Assembly (NCBI RefSeq): GCF_036370855.1
Contig: NC_088111.1
Location: forward strand, 19,007,501-19,071,500
Direction of reading: 5' to 3'
Length of the DNA stretch: 64,000 bases
Source: Dromaius novaehollandiae
Taxonomy: Eukaryota > Chordata > Aves > Casuariiformes > Dromaiidae
Part shown: positions 47,601 through 58,469 of the stretch, one piece after another
Numbering within the stretch: position 1 is the first letter of the stretch
How the letters are laid out: every line of letters starts with the position of its first letter
Notes under the pieces: model-generated
Database searches by the model: none
What the model was told of the DNA's origin: nothing
What the model saw: only the letters and a program-made list of their open reading frames with translations
Program-made: the position numbers and the translations under genes

Positions 47601-49133
47601 ATCGGGCCATGATGCAAGGTATCTGCTATAACTGCGGCAGAGGGAGGAGGCTGCAGCAGACATATAGGCCTAAGCATGATGTGGAGATTCCCCAGGTTCA
47701 GTTCCTGAACAGTTCTGAATCCATTAAGGCCACAGGTAATTGCTTCAGTTATGTAGGAACTTGCGGGAAAACATCTGAGGAGATGAACTGGATGGGAATA
47801 AATGACAGTGCACCAGTCTGTACCATCCCCTCTTGCCACGATGTGTACAGGTAGTGCATCTCCAGATTTGTGATAACAAGCCAACAAGCAGCAGAGCACA
47901 GCCTGGACTGGAATTATCATCTGAAGCATCCTACCTCACCCCCAAGACCTATACACCCCATCCCCAGAACATCCACGCTGCACATCCACTCCCCCAGCAC
48001 AGTCCACGCTGGCACATGCTTACAGAAGTGACAGCAGGTCAGCAGGACCCTCTGCAAGCTCTGGATGAACAGCTTCCAGGGGGCTGATGTTCTTTTCTTT
48101 TTGAATACACTTTCACTGGCATCCTACAGAGCAGCTACAGAGGCTTAGTCAAATTATCTTCTGCGTTCAAAGGCATCTCAATCTACTTAGCTTTTCTATT
48201 ACACAGACCAAGAGAAAGAATCTGGTATTTCCTTGCGTAACATTCCCCATTACAGCACACTTTGGAGGAAAAGCTATTTCCAGACAGGCCCGAGGCACTG
48301 AAAAACTAATGCAACACTGGAACGCTACTGTGAGGGGCCTGGAGGTGAGCCCAAGTCTCCTCAGTCGTAGGTACTGTCCTAACCCAGCTTAATCTTGTGA
48401 TCCATCATGCAAAATGAGGATAACTGAATGCAGAGGTACAACTGCAGATGAGTTCTACCTCAGCTTTGGATAAGAAGTCTGAGAAGTTTCCGGAGCTGTA
48501 TTCCAGCAAAGCGCTTACTGGAACTCTTCATGCGGCCTTCATTCAGTAATCAGCCACCCAAATACTGTGTTTTTCAGGGGCAAGTGGGAACTTTGGAAAG
48601 ATAAAAGACAGAGAAAAGAGCAACAGCACAAGTCTTGACTGGATTGCCATCTGATTCATCCTGACGGGGAGGAACGCAAAGAGAGCTCACATCCATTTGC
48701 ACCTGGCAAGAAACACTGCAGGAACTCCTGCCAAGCATCATTTATTTTAGCCCACTCAAAGCATTTGACGTTGCAAATGTTCCCAAGACGACAAGTCAGA
48801 GCAGCCCGCACAATGACAAAGCAACAGCGCTCAGAAAGAACGCTAGAATGACCACGACCTTGGTCTAGTCAGATATTCTCCCAGCACCGTCTCTGTCAGT
48901 GCCTCCCCCGGACAAACACAAAACCAGCACCACCATTAAGAAAGAAGCAGTCTACATCCCAGGTACTGTTACATCAAATCGAAGTTACTTACACACTGCT
49001 GTCTGTCAGTGACATCGTATCTGCATCACTGGACATGCTCTGCTGCTCGCTGTCATTGGCACTGGTGGCCGGTGCCAGGGCATATCCCGTGTTGACATAG
49101 TAAGGGTTAACGGGCTCTCTCCATGACCCATGC
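8504..49133 (-). CDS. AXIN1: AXIN1, axin-1 scaffold of the beta-catenin destruction complex (3' eight coding exons; 5' part outside window)
   Basis: Cytoplasmic scaffold that gathers APC, GSK3, CK1 and beta-catenin so that beta-catenin is phosphorylated and degraded; it limits Wnt signalling. Exons in transcript order: 49133-48993, 38539-38443, 28415-28278, 21616-21063, 18268-18092, 16770-16525, 9680-9513, 8630-8504. All junctions are GT-AG and in phase, giving 1648 nt (548 residues plus stop). Seen in order: Ser/Asp-rich linker, GSK3-binding helix ([19 protein letters not shown]), beta-catenin-binding helix ([16 protein letters not shown]), His-rich patch, PP2A-region motifs ([20 protein letters not shown]), coiled Glu/Arg stretch, and a DIX domain that polymerises with axin and Dishevelled. 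The C-terminus is KVEKID. The exon with the tankyrase-binding and RGS (APC-binding) parts is not found and should lie beyond 64,000, so the intron is at least 14.8 kb. AXIN2 is excluded by sequence and synteny. Confidence 0.95.
8631..9512 (-). other. AXIN1 intron inside the DIX domain, no other feature
   Basis: 882 bp separating the two DIX exons. No repeat or RNA gene recognised. Confidence 0.7.
9513..9680 (-). CDS. AXIN1: AXIN1 exon (first half of DIX domain)
   Basis: 168 nt. Encodes [20 protein letters not shown], then [17 protein letters not shown] and [15 protein letters not shown]. The first base completes an Arg codon from the exon at 16525. Donor GTAAGG. Confidence 0.95.
11060..11120 (+). 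repeat. Ancient amniote repeat relic (L2/L3/MIR-like)
   Basis: The words GCACTTCTGTAGTGCCTTTC, then ATCT and GCTGCACAAACAT, resemble the 3' part of old vertebrate LINE/SINE tails (AGCACTT..TAGCGCCTTTCATC..CTTTACAAACAT). Confidence 0.4.
12690..12925 (+). mobile_element. Truncated CR1 retrotransposon, plus strand
   Basis: Matches the bird CR1 3' region in order: GGTTGGACATAAAGAAAGG, GGAGAGGTGGTGGGACCTCC, CCATCCTTGGAGAT, TGAGCAACCTGCTCTAGCT, CCTCCAGAGGTCC and CTTCTGTGATTCTG. The 5' end is missing and there is no ORF. Antisense to AXIN1, in an intron. Confidence 0.85.
14671..14714. repeat. Short 11-mer tandem repeat
   Basis: About 3.5 copies of GGCCACCTCCA. Confidence 0.8.
15785..15940 (+). repeat. 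Ancient amniote repeat relic (same class as 11.06 kb)
   Basis: Starts TTGCACTTCCAAAATGCTTT and ends with GATTAAGTGACTTG, matching the widely spread old repeat end GGTTAAGTGACTTGCCCA. Degenerate; family assignment is uncertain. Confidence 0.4.
16525..16770 (-). CDS. AXIN1: AXIN1 exon (Pro-rich and Glu/Arg coiled stretch)
   Basis: 246 nt. Encodes [20 protein letters not shown], then [37 protein letters not shown] and KLPLKQ. The region contributes to PP2A binding and self-association in mammals. It ends AG at the donor GTATGG and joins directly and in frame to the DIX exon. Confidence 0.94.
16771..18091 (-). other. AXIN1 intron, nothing further seen
   Basis: 1.3 kb of unique-looking sequence without recognised repeats or RNA genes. 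Confidence 0.6.
18092..18268 (-). CDS. AXIN1: AXIN1 exon ([13 protein letters not shown] motif)
   Basis: 177 nt. Encodes [20 protein letters not shown], then [16 protein letters not shown] and [19 protein letters not shown]. Acceptor TTCTTGCAG, donor GTAAGG. The split Ser codon at its 5' end and split Gly codon at its 3' end both resolve correctly. Confidence 0.94.
18269..21062 (-). other. AXIN1 intron, nothing further seen
   Basis: 2.8 kb; short open frames here show no recognisable protein. No repeat identified. Confidence 0.6.
21063..21616 (-). CDS. AXIN1: AXIN1 large middle exon (beta-catenin-binding helix, His-rich patch)
   Basis: 554 nt. It opens [31 protein letters not shown] follows; this is the beta-catenin-binding helix. 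SP-rich sequence ([14 protein letters not shown]) comes next, then a His-rich run [15 protein letters not shown] and the Ser/Asn-rich end [13 protein letters not shown]. Its acceptor is about 20 nt from a CR1 remnant. Confidence 0.95.
21636..21870 (-). mobile_element. Truncated CR1 retrotransposon, minus strand, beside an AXIN1 acceptor
   Basis: On the plus strand the reverse-complemented CR1 end can be read: ATCATTGAATGG, GAAGGGGCCTCTGGGGGACT, CCCACCTCCTGCTTG, TTGTCCAGCCAGGTCTTGAA, CAAGGATGGAGACTCA and TTCCTAATGTC. The element is in sense orientation with AXIN1. Its 3' end is about 20 nt from the acceptor of the exon at 21616. Confidence 0.85.
22915..23240. promoter_or_regulatory. CpG-rich patch in AXIN1 intron
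   Basis: Locally GC- and CpG-rich sequence (GACCCGGCCGCGCGCCCGCC and neighbours) within average intron. Function unknown. Confidence 0.35.
25475..25670. promoter_or_regulatory. Intronic CpG island in AXIN1
   Basis: About 200 bp with more than 20 CpG by eye, including GGATCCGCGGCGGTGGCAG, GAGGCGGCCGCAGG and CCCGCCGCCGGGGAAGCGCG. Flanks are ordinary intron. It could be an internal promoter or enhancer. Confidence 0.45.
26799..26833 (+). repeat. (GAG/GAA)n purine tract
   Basis: 35 consecutive purines built of GAG and GAA units. On the AXIN1 sense strand this is a long CTC/TTC pyrimidine tract. Confidence 0.9.
28278..28415 (-). CDS. AXIN1: AXIN1 exon (GSK3-binding helix)
   Basis: 138 nt, 46 codons, phase 0 at both ends. 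Encodes [20 protein letters not shown], then [20 protein letters not shown] and LKRVRA. The Phe and two Leu that contact GSK3 in the mammalian peptide are kept. Donor is the less common GTTAGT. Confidence 0.95.
33340..36000 (-). other. Unassigned stretch with several minus-strand open frames
   Basis: Minus-strand open frames of 152 codons (33346-33804), 135 (33758-34165), 87 (34326-34589) and 114 (35651-35995) lie close together in different frames. I do not recognise the peptides, and no splice sites or start context tie them into a gene. It may be decayed coding or transposon sequence, or chance. Confidence 0.25.
37234..37256 (+). repeat. (CAA)n microsatellite with A tail
   Basis: Five to six CAA units followed by A7. 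Confidence 0.85.
38443..38539 (-). CDS. AXIN1: AXIN1 exon ([11 protein letters not shown])
   Basis: 97 nt. Encodes [20 protein letters not shown], then [12 protein letters not shown]. The first base completes a Val codon. Donor GTAAGT. Confidence 0.95.
40497..40540 (+). repeat. T-rich low-complexity run
   Basis: 44 bases almost only T and A in TTTTA-like units. Confidence 0.85.
40809..40827 (+). repeat. G-run (G9 and G7)
   Basis: G-rich stretch broken by CGA; possible G-quadruplex contributor. Confidence 0.8.
41142..41164 (+). repeat. (GACA/GACG)n tetranucleotide repeat
   Basis: GACAGACAGACGGACGGACG; about five to six tetramer units next to the CpG island at 41.28 kb. Confidence 0.85.
41280..41600. 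promoter_or_regulatory. Strong intronic CpG island in AXIN1
   Basis: Nearly 30 CpG in the first 200 bp by eye (CCCCGGCCGCGGGAAAGGC, CCGAGCGAAGCGGCCCGGCC, GCGGGGCGGCACGACGGCC). Flanks are AT-rich, so the contrast is sharp. A candidate internal promoter or regulatory island; no exon could be assigned. Confidence 0.55.
45079..45095 (+). repeat. A17 homopolymer
   Basis: Seventeen A. No element body upstream was recognised. Confidence 0.9.
46495..46600 (-). mobile_element. CR1 3'-end fragment, minus strand
   Basis: Plus-strand words ATCATAGAATAATTTAGG, TTGGAAGAGACCTCCGGAGG and CAAAGCAAGGCCAACCTTAA are the reverse complement of the bird CR1 3' end. Only about 100 bp is recognisable; the left end of CR1 is lost. 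Confidence 0.8.
48993..49133 (-). CDS. AXIN1: AXIN1 exon following the RGS-encoding exon
   Basis: 141 nt. Encodes [20 protein letters not shown], then [19 protein letters not shown] and MSLTDSSV. It is the first AXIN1 exon met from the right and corresponds to human coding exon 3. Acceptor TTCTTCCAG, donor GTAAGT. Confidence 0.95.
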
Positions 49134-52019
49134 CTGGAAGAAAAAGGAAACAGAGTCAAATTAAAAGGACACAACCTTGACCCTACTGCGACTGGGTTCT
49201 CTGCATCACTGGGCAGGACGACTCTGTCCTATGACTATGTTCATACTAAGCGAACAGTTTTACTCATAACCGGAAGCAAAAGGGGATTCATGGAGTAATG
49301 AAGATGATATTGATAGAGTTGAAGAAAGAGAGGGTGCAAACCTATACAGAAGTCATCCAATTCACGTTCACGACTTACTGTACCTTGGCTAAGTGCTTAG
49401 CACTGTCATTTTATGAGGAAGGCAGGACATCTAAGAGCAGTATCTAGGTAATGAGACAGCATCTTTCCTGGTCAAAACAGGCTTCATTCTACTTTTCTGA
49501 TTGTGACGGATGTAGCATGGCTTACCCATTCTACGCTTGGTTTTTTATCCCTCTTCACCCTGCTCCAGCATGTTTGCCAAGCAAGGGAGATAAAGGAAGA
49601 AATGGTTGTTGCTTACAGCCAAGAATCTAAAGCAGACCTCAAACGTCACACTTGGGTACATGAAACACTTGCAAATTCCATCAGCAAGAACTGTCTAATT
49701 GCACAACTTTTCCCAACAGACAATCTGGCCATGGATCTTCGTGCACAACCACATACCTTGTCTTGCAGGCAGGTTATTCAAGTAAATAAGCAAGCAGGCC
49801 AACCTTCTTCTCTTAAAGAAAACAGCAGGAAGAGAGGCCACCCGCATGGATTAGCGTGGGAAGACAGCTCCTTGCACAGAAGGAGACCTGGATTAACAGT
49901 GCAGCAGCTCGTGAAACAAGTGGGCAAGTGGCTCCTTAATGCTGGCACTACCACTGGCATAGAAAAGCGACTGCTGCCAACACGCCTCTGACTCTGTTAC
50001 ACCTCAGCACAGTCGCACCACACAGTCACCTTCATCTTACTGTTAGTACAAATCATTTTGTAATTTGCCAGAAAGATGCACAAGCTGAAAGGTTCACGCT
50101 GGCACAGTAACACGGCATCATTTAAGCCCACGCGCTCCCTGACTACCCCTCTGCATGAAGAGCAGCACAGACGAAATTAAAAGCAGCCATCCACGCTTGC
50201 AAGACATCTTAAAGTTGATGAGTTGATGTGTTTTCCAAGGTCTGTTACTGGCTCTGAAAATCGGAATCCTGTTTTAATTCAGATCATGCAGCTCACCAGC
50301 GTAATCTCATATTTAGTAATGCAGTAACTGGCACCCAGCTCACACGGCTCGTCATGGAGCCTGGCCAAGCGCACCTCCGAGGAGGACGCATCAGGCCATC
50401 TGTGCTCCTCAGCTCTGCTCTGAAACGCTTTGCTGGCTCTAGAGCAGCGGTCAAAGCCCTACCTAAAAAACAGTCCCTGCCCTGAGGAGTTTACGTTTAG
50501 ACAGGATGAGGGGAAACGCGAGAGAAACATGCGGACCGAAGGACTGGAGATAAGGAAGAGGCACAACACCAGCAAAGGGAAAAACTGGCATCATATTTTT
50601 TACAGAGTATGAACATGGGATAACCATCCACTGATAACAGCTGCCGATTGCTTCACAGCAGCCACTACATGAGCTGGAATTAGCAGACAACCCACGTGAG
50701 GCAGAGGTTTACAGAAGCTGTTCATGAAATGGAACTAGGGGCCCAAGGACGAGGTTTAGCAAAGTATTTTCAAAACCGAATTAAGCAAGGCTATAGCCAG
50801 CAGCTAATAAACTGCTTGCGTAGCTCCTATTCCCCATGCCCTTACGCTTCTAGAAACCACAACATACTATTTTCTTTGTACTACAAGAGGTCATGGAAGC
50901 TAAAGAGAAGGCAGCGTGCTCACAGGTCACCATGAAAAATCATGTTGCTTTAGGTTCATTAGGGGGTCAGTGAGAAACAAATGCACTCTTTTATTCTGAC
51001 AAAAAGAAAACTAATACTTCACTTGCCCCAAAACAGCAAAAGCACCAAGCTACTTCTCCTTGCGTGATTGAGCTCAGCATAGCGCAAGGGTGGTGTAAAG
51101 AGCATCCTAAGCTGAGTCACCTGAGGTTTTTCACTACTGTCATAAGCAAAGGGCGTCTTAAGAAGCTTCTCCACTGTCCAGTATGATACAGCGTTGACTG
51201 GTTAAAGACTCTTACCACGAACATTTTCCAGCATGCAAACTTTCCGACTGTTACTTTAAACATGTGACGGAGCATCCTCATTTCTATAGTCCGTCAGATT
51301 TCAGAACAGATTTCTAGGGCAAATATTTAAGGCTGGAAATAATTTGAACAAGGTTGCCCTAAAAAGCAAGGTATAATAAGTCAAAATCTTACCACCACCC
51401 CATTCTCCACTTCTTCCCTTGCATAATGGTCAGTTCTGAATATTAAAGGAGCGCTGTGCAGTGTAACCCTCCTGTCAAATTTGATATGACAGTTGCGCGA
51501 TGGAGGCAGATATAACCTCTTAAATTGAGGTGCGAATGATGGATAGGTCAGGCCTTCCCTGCGGGCAAAGAGAGGATGCTTTTTGGATAACCCAATTAAA
51601 ATGTAACACCACCTTCGAGTGGACCTTTTGCCCGGCCACTCTGGAAGTGGAGTGGGTTATTCTAGCAGGGTATTAATAAAGCACAGCAGATGACTTACAA
51701 TATACAGAAGAAAATGCACAGACTCATCGATTTCTCATTTTTATCAGCTGATCATGCAGAAGAGAAGGAAAACACCTCCAATCTCCCCAGATTTAGTCCT
51801 GCTGATATGGCAATACTTCCTATGTACTGTGCTTCAAGAAGTAAACAAAACCTTGTGGGATTTTTAATCATTATAACCCTCTGTTACCTTCACTTTTTGT
51901 AAATGGCAAGATTGGAGCCCGTGTTCAGTGCACCTGCATGGGAACTAAGCTCTGCTGTTCCTGCTTTCTGGAGCTTTTCAGGAGCACCTGCGTGGTGGAA
52001 AATTGCTCGTCATCACTGC

Positions 52020-52330
52020 CCTCACGTCTGGGTCAGCCTTGTCCGCTCACCGTCCGTCCCAGGCTCCCCACCCCACCAGCGCAGGCCAGGCGGTGGGAAC
52101 GTGCAGTCCGGGCCGGGGAGCCTGGGCCCGCAGCTGGAGCTCGCAGCCTGATGACCTTGCAAGTGTGGGGGAACGACAGCCCGAGTCTCCGGGTGCTTCC
52201 CGAGCACGCTCCCTGCGGCACGAAGGACGCTCCCGAGTCTCCAGCAGCAGCTCCTGGCTGAGGGAAGCGTCCCTGGCGAGCCACGTCACCACGACGTGTT
52301 CAGCCTGGACGCGGAGGGGGCATCGCCTCC
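52020..52330. promoter_or_regulatory. CpG-rich patch in AXIN1 intron
   Basis: GC- and CpG-rich relative to its flanks (CGGGCCGGGGAGCCTGGGCC and following). Function unknown. Confidence 0.3.
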
Positions 52331-54260
52331 TAACCCTCAGAAGACCATGTGCTTCATAAGATAAGGTTCCTTAGCATGGCTCTGTTCGTCTCCCCTTCAG
52401 AGAGGCTTGCTGTCCAGTGCTTTCCCCTGCCAGACCCCGGTGGAGGTCTCGGACAGCAGGGAAGGAGTGAGGGCATGCTTCCAAGCCCAGCAGCACCAGC
52501 ACTTTTTACCAAGGCAAGGCAAGCGGTGTCACGCCTGCATGGAGGTAGCGGCTCCGGCTGAGCTCCCAGGGGCGATTTCCCATTCTGCCACACTCTGAGC
52601 TCTGAAACATCATCATGGCTTTTCCCAACTTTGAGTCCTGAAGATGAAGCGACCTGGGGAAGGAATGGGAGGCTCCCTTTGCTCGTCGGGTCTTGCAGCC
52701 TCCCATTCCCTCCCCTCTTTCTCACCCTAGCTCGAAAGGTCTGGTGCAGAAGATCGGATGCACGTGTGCACAAGAACAGTCCCGGGAGGTGATCAGAGCC
52801 ATATCCCTGTGCTTTTCACTAGGAAAACAACCCAAAGCAGAACTGAGACACACATGGTTCTGATACAGGGAAAAAATAAAGCAGTTCTTTCCCCACGCCA
52901 CCGTCGCAGAGCAGTTTAAGAGTTCACCGGGTATGAACCTGAGATGGCGAAAGGAATTCACCAGGTAACACCGACCAGATGGGAGCCGTATGGCTCCTCT
53001 CCTTTCCAGAGCATCCGAGATGCAAGAACTCCCCTACCGAACCGCACAGGGCTGTGAACTTGCCTCCCAGAACACAGGAAAGACTTCGGTCACAACTGTC
53101 GTATTTAGCTAAAATTACACGCTTAAAGCATGTATACAACAGGGATTACTTACATTTTAGCTCTGCCTCTAATGCATCAATGCAAATGTAAACTTTTGGT
53201 AAGCATAAGTACAGGGAAAGGGTATAGGATTTCAAAGCAATCATAACAGGTTACATTACTTTTGAGGAATCCATCTGTATTCAATCCTTCTCTTAATGTT
53301 CCCTCTCCCTGACAACTCTCTTCAGCTGGCTCATATCACTATTTGAATGTTTTGTGCCGTGCCTCTGAAGAACACTTTCAACATCTATTAGTAAGAAAAC
53401 ATTAAAGGAACGTGGAGTCTAGCAAAAACCTGGTCACTTCTGATCTGGGAGGGGAGGCGGCTGTAAAAGGGATACAGAGACACTCAGAGCGATTTGAAAT
53501 GTCAGCTGAAAACCTCACATACCGGGCTCTACGTGGGGATGAGGTCAATAAAAGGAAAGGTGAGCATTTAAAGTTAGACTTCACACAAATGCCTGCAGAC
53601 TTCCGCAATGTCTTTTATACCCCTAGTGCAGTGCATGTTTCTGAAATGAACACAGAACATTTCACACGGATATGGCACAAAAATAAAGCTGCATTTCTTC
53701 TCTGTGGATCTCAGCTGCTCAGCCCTCAAAACAACCGCATATGGAACAAGTATAATAGAGATCATAGTGACCTAAGTCAATCTGACCAGCTGCCTTTACT
53801 TTGGATAAAGCCCTCCACTGATCACTGTTGAGTCTGATAGTACTGACAAGGGCCAAAACTGTTGTAGGAAATGAGGAAACATCTCCTTAGGGCTTCCTTC
53901 TACCTGCTCAGAGCTTATTTTGCATATTCTCTTAACTATATTTCATCCCTATATGAAGCTTAATTTCCCACTTCTCAAACCCAGAACAGCACATACGACA
54001 TTAGCACTGTCAGACCCTGAAGCTTCAACAGATGAGAGAAGAGAGGCCAGGGCAAGTGGAGAGAAGACACAGACTAGCCAGAATTCCCACTGTGCTGCAA
54101 TTCCCTGAAGACATTTTTCCTGGGATCCCCTCTCTCCTTCACACAGTTCCACACGGATGGCTACTTCGATTTTAAATCAAAGATGCAAAGTGGCAAATTT
54201 CTGCCAGACACGCTACTCTTGGCTCTGAGAAGAAAGGCAGGGCTACCTGGGAAAGGGTTC

Positions 54261-54279
54261 CACCATCACCATCACCATC
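54261..54279 (+). repeat. (CACCAT)n-like short repeat
   Basis: CACCATCACCATCACCATC, about three units of a hexamer. Confidence 0.8.
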
Positions 54280-57200
54280 CACCCTGCACAAAAGACTTCA
54301 CAGCTCCTGTCCGCAGTGCCAAACCCACAGGGCACTCCCGTCGGTTCTCAGCAGCTCCCTATCTTCTTCACTGATATTTCTAATCAAACATGGAAATAAA
54401 ACACCTAAAGCAAGTAGGAAACTTCCTTGGAGATAAAAGGCCTCTAAGCACTTCTATTCTGCAGAATTTAAACTGTCATTGCAGAGAACAAGCTGCACAA
54501 TGTTCTAACTGCAGGCCAGTGAAATACGGTCTTCCCAAGTCTGCTGGCAGCTCCCACTCTAGCAGGGAAGCTGATCGAATTAACTCATTTCATTGCTACC
54601 ATCTTCTCTGGCTCTAGAGCTGAATTTTTATGACAGAACGCTTTTCTGGAAGAAAATGTTGACTCAAATAATTGAACACGGTGATTGTGATGGAAACCAG
54701 GTAGGCTGGCAATCATCCTCCTGCCAAGATCCCCCACCTGCCTGACTCAGAGGAGTGCATCTCCAAACTCCTCGGCAGCGTGGCTAGGCACCTCCCAATT
54801 CCTGTGCAATCAAGGAAGCAGCTGTTTTGAGAAACTAGATTAGTAAATCCATGAGAAAATGGTTCATAGAGCTGACAACCACAAAAAGCCAAGGCATTCT
54901 GCTTAGGTTCGCTCTAAACAGTGCTTTCAGAGTATTTCCTCCCATGATGTACTTTGAACTTGCGGTTATTTGGGGGAGCAGCTCTTTTTTAACATGAGGG
55001 AAATTCCACTTTCTAGACAGCTTGAGCCACAAGGCAGCTGATGGACGCCCACACCTCACGAGTTGCCTTGAAAAGCTCTGAGCAGTAGGAAAAGTAGGGA
55101 CTGGGGTAAGTCTGGGGGAAGGACGCCCCAAACTCTCATCACACCGAACAAGAAGCTCGCAGCAGGTCTAGCTGCTGAGATACCCTCCTTCCTCCACATC
55201 ATTGAGGAAGCCTCATGGTGGGATACAATTCCTACTTCTCTCTTTTGGTGGGCTGAGGTCAAGGTGAGCTGTCCCTAAAGCAGGGTCCAGAGACCACACA
55301 CCAGTGAAGCGCAGCAGTTCAGTCAGATCCAGTTATTGACCCTCTGTGTTCCCACCCTGCTTTCTCACACCAACTTCTAACAAGTCAGTTTAAGCTTTTA
55401 AAGTCCTGTGTTTCTAAAGAAGATTACTCTGCCCAGAACTACATTTGCAGGAGAAAACCAGCACAAGCATTACACTTATTTGGGTTTCTCTGGTCATTTT
55501 GCCTTCATGATTGGGAGGATGCAGCCTAATGCTGAGAGATCCTTTCCTCTAATCATTTTAACATCTCCCATTTATTCAGTGTGAAAAAAATTAATTTTTT
55601 CCATTGAACAAGTTATGTCCATGCCCCCCCCCAAGATCTCAAAACGATGGCTTGCCGAGTCTCTGGTTGGCAAGACACACTCAAACAGAGCTCTCTTACT
55701 TGCTATACTTGCAGCTCCCAACAAGTGGGTAACTGTCACATCCTTCATGCAATACCGCATTTCATTATCACAGCCAGTCAATCAAATTAAAAAGCACTCA
55801 CGTTCGCTTATGATGTGTGATCTGAAGCAAATCCCCTAAGCATATTTAAACAGCACATGCCGTCAATTAGCTGACAACAACGTCCAAGTGGCAGGGTCAC
55901 CTTTAAACAAGAGATTAGAATAATATCTACGGGGACGTCTGAGTTGAAGTGATTACCTTAATCTACCAACTGATCGGAAAAGTTTCAGTTTCTGGTCCAT
56001 GGTACCATCAACCACCACCAAAGGTTGCACTGAATTGGGCATAAAACTATTAGAAATATCCCAAAGCATTCACAGCATTCTCCAATAAATCGCCACTGGT
56101 ATGTTTTGGAGCTAAGGGTGAAATGTCTACGAAGAAGCAAAGCTAAAAACCTTTACTCCTTCCTGGATTTAACCTGCACTAAAGACTCAGAGAGTCTAGT
56201 CAAGAGGTTACAATTGGGGATTTAGCTCATAATTTGATTGCAAATCCTCAGGGTTGCTCCACTTAAAACTCTTCCCAATTACTCCGGGTACTCAGACACT
56301 GCTGTGCATTTCGACTTTATCACTGTCAATGTCAAGCTAATCACATGTGTTCTAGGCAAGGGCAGCTTCTTCAAAGATCACATAAATTCTGGACAAGTTA
56401 ATCTGTTCTTTGAGGTCTCCAGATGGCTCTCTCCAAGAAAGTTAACCTGGAGCTCTGCAGTCTGAGCACAGCAGCCCAAGCGTAGTGCAGAGCATTACAA
56501 AGAAATCAGATCAAAGTTGTGTCTTACAGAAAATGAAATCTAAAGTTTGAAAAGCAACAGCAGCTTGTCACTTGTAGGCTTAAAGATGACTTCTGCATGC
56601 TCCAGCTATCAGGGAATTTATGATTACTGTCTGGCTTTTGAAAGCTGAAGAAGGAAAAAAAAGACACTCTTTAGCACTCCTTGCCTTTGCAAATCTGTAT
56701 CTTTTTCCGTACTTATTCATCCTCCCACACTGGAGGAAGAATTGAAATAAATAAAAACTTAACTAAAAGTTCAGATAAGGGCTCATATCCTCTTATATTC
56801 TAAGGCATTCAATTCCATTTTAGGCGTATGCTGAGATTATTTTATGGGGAGCTTCAGTAATTATTGCTGAGCATTAAAGTACAGTTACAAAACCTAAACA
56901 CAGGATCTACCAATCTGAGTTTCCAATTTTTAACTCCTATGCATTTACCAAGCACATACTGCTCCTCGGGACTGAGGTTACAGAAGATGCATCCATTGAC
57001 ACTAGTGATTTAGGTCACAGGATACAGAAGGGTAGGCGAGAAAAATGACCTAGATTTTGTGAGCATCTATGCAGGAAGTTGAAATACAGGAAGGAAAATC
57101 CCAAACAGCTCAGAACCATTCCAGTAATTCTCCCCTTGGAGGAATCTTCCATTTGACCACTGCTCCTTGAATCGAGTCATCAGAAAGGATGGTCCCACAC

Positions 57201-58469
57201 TATGGCATAACTACGTAACCACAGACAGCATCCCTGACACCAAAGCACTCAGTGTCCAACCCTGCCAGGCAAATACAGTCTTGATGGACTAAATACTTGG
57301 GCTGTATTGACATTACCACCAATACAACTTTCTTAAGAAAGGCTTTCAGACACTGGGATGCGACTACGGCAATCTGTGGAAACTGGAGAATAAGTCCTTC
57401 AAGATTTCATCCGACCATGCTTCTACAAATGAGCCCACCAATACCTTCGTTTTGACGGAGGCAAGGCTGTGCACAGTCTTACCCACCCCAGTAGAATTCC
57501 CTAGTCTGTCTACAGATATATTTTTAAATCAGAACTGTAAAAATCCAGTTTTGCTGCCACAAAAGTCAAGTCCTTCCTAAAAACCAGGCACATCTTCCCT
57601 AGAATCAGACCAGAAATCTCATTTACTTAATAATTCAATACACAAGAAATGAATTAAAATGAAAGCCAAATTATGGGCAACACACTGTCTGCACATCGTT
57701 TACCAGGACTGCTTAAATCATCTTCCTGGAATAAAGCGAAAGTAGCAGAACATTTTGTTCTATATCTTTCTAACAGTAATGGGTATCTGCTTAGGCTCAT
57801 TTCAACATGCGAGTCCGAACTTACACCATCCCTCAGCTTTTCTAAAAACCAGGCCTCTGTGCAATGATTCATACAAATCCCAGTGCATTATGAAAGGTTG
57901 ACATTTGATTGGGAAGCTTTCTATAAAGTATGCAGGACAGTTATTTGCCTGCGTTAATTTAATCTGACCCATCATGAAAATGAGGCAATATGTGATTTGA
58001 CAGAGTCTTACTGCTTTGGAGCAGCCTGGCTCCATCAATCCTTCAAAAGGGCCTTTGCAGCATCTTAAAAAGTTACTAAAAACAGAGCATAACCAGCAAT
58101 GCCAAATGTGTATCGCAGATGCCCAGGGTGTATCGCTCCCACCGATGAGCAACGCTCACCTCCATGCCGTGGCCTTTGTCAGACAACACGCCATAGGAGC
58201 ATCAGCGTCTTTAACGTTGCCTTGGAAGGGACAGAACTGAGCTCAGACTGGGACGTGCTGAGCATCCACACCCAAGATGCCAGAAGAAGTTGCCTCAAGA
58301 GCCAACACAGGCACAGAAAGCTGACAATACGGCATGGTCTCCTTTCCCCCAACTTAAACCAAGAGCCGAGGAAAATTCTGCAACAGCTGGATAGGTGAGA
58401 CAGTTCCCCTTCGCTAATTGGCTTTGCGGGGTGAAATCACATTTATGCTTAATACGGCAAAATGATATC

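Larger units (their letters stand above)
38540..48992 (-). other. AXIN1 intron (10.5 kb)
   Basis: Contains a CpG-rich patch at 38.64-38.83 kb, a strong CpG island at 41.28-41.6 kb, T- and G-rich runs at 40.5 and 40.8 kb, a poly(A) at 45.08 kb, a CR1 end at 46.5 kb and unassigned sequence elsewhere. No gene is supported. Confidence 0.6.
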
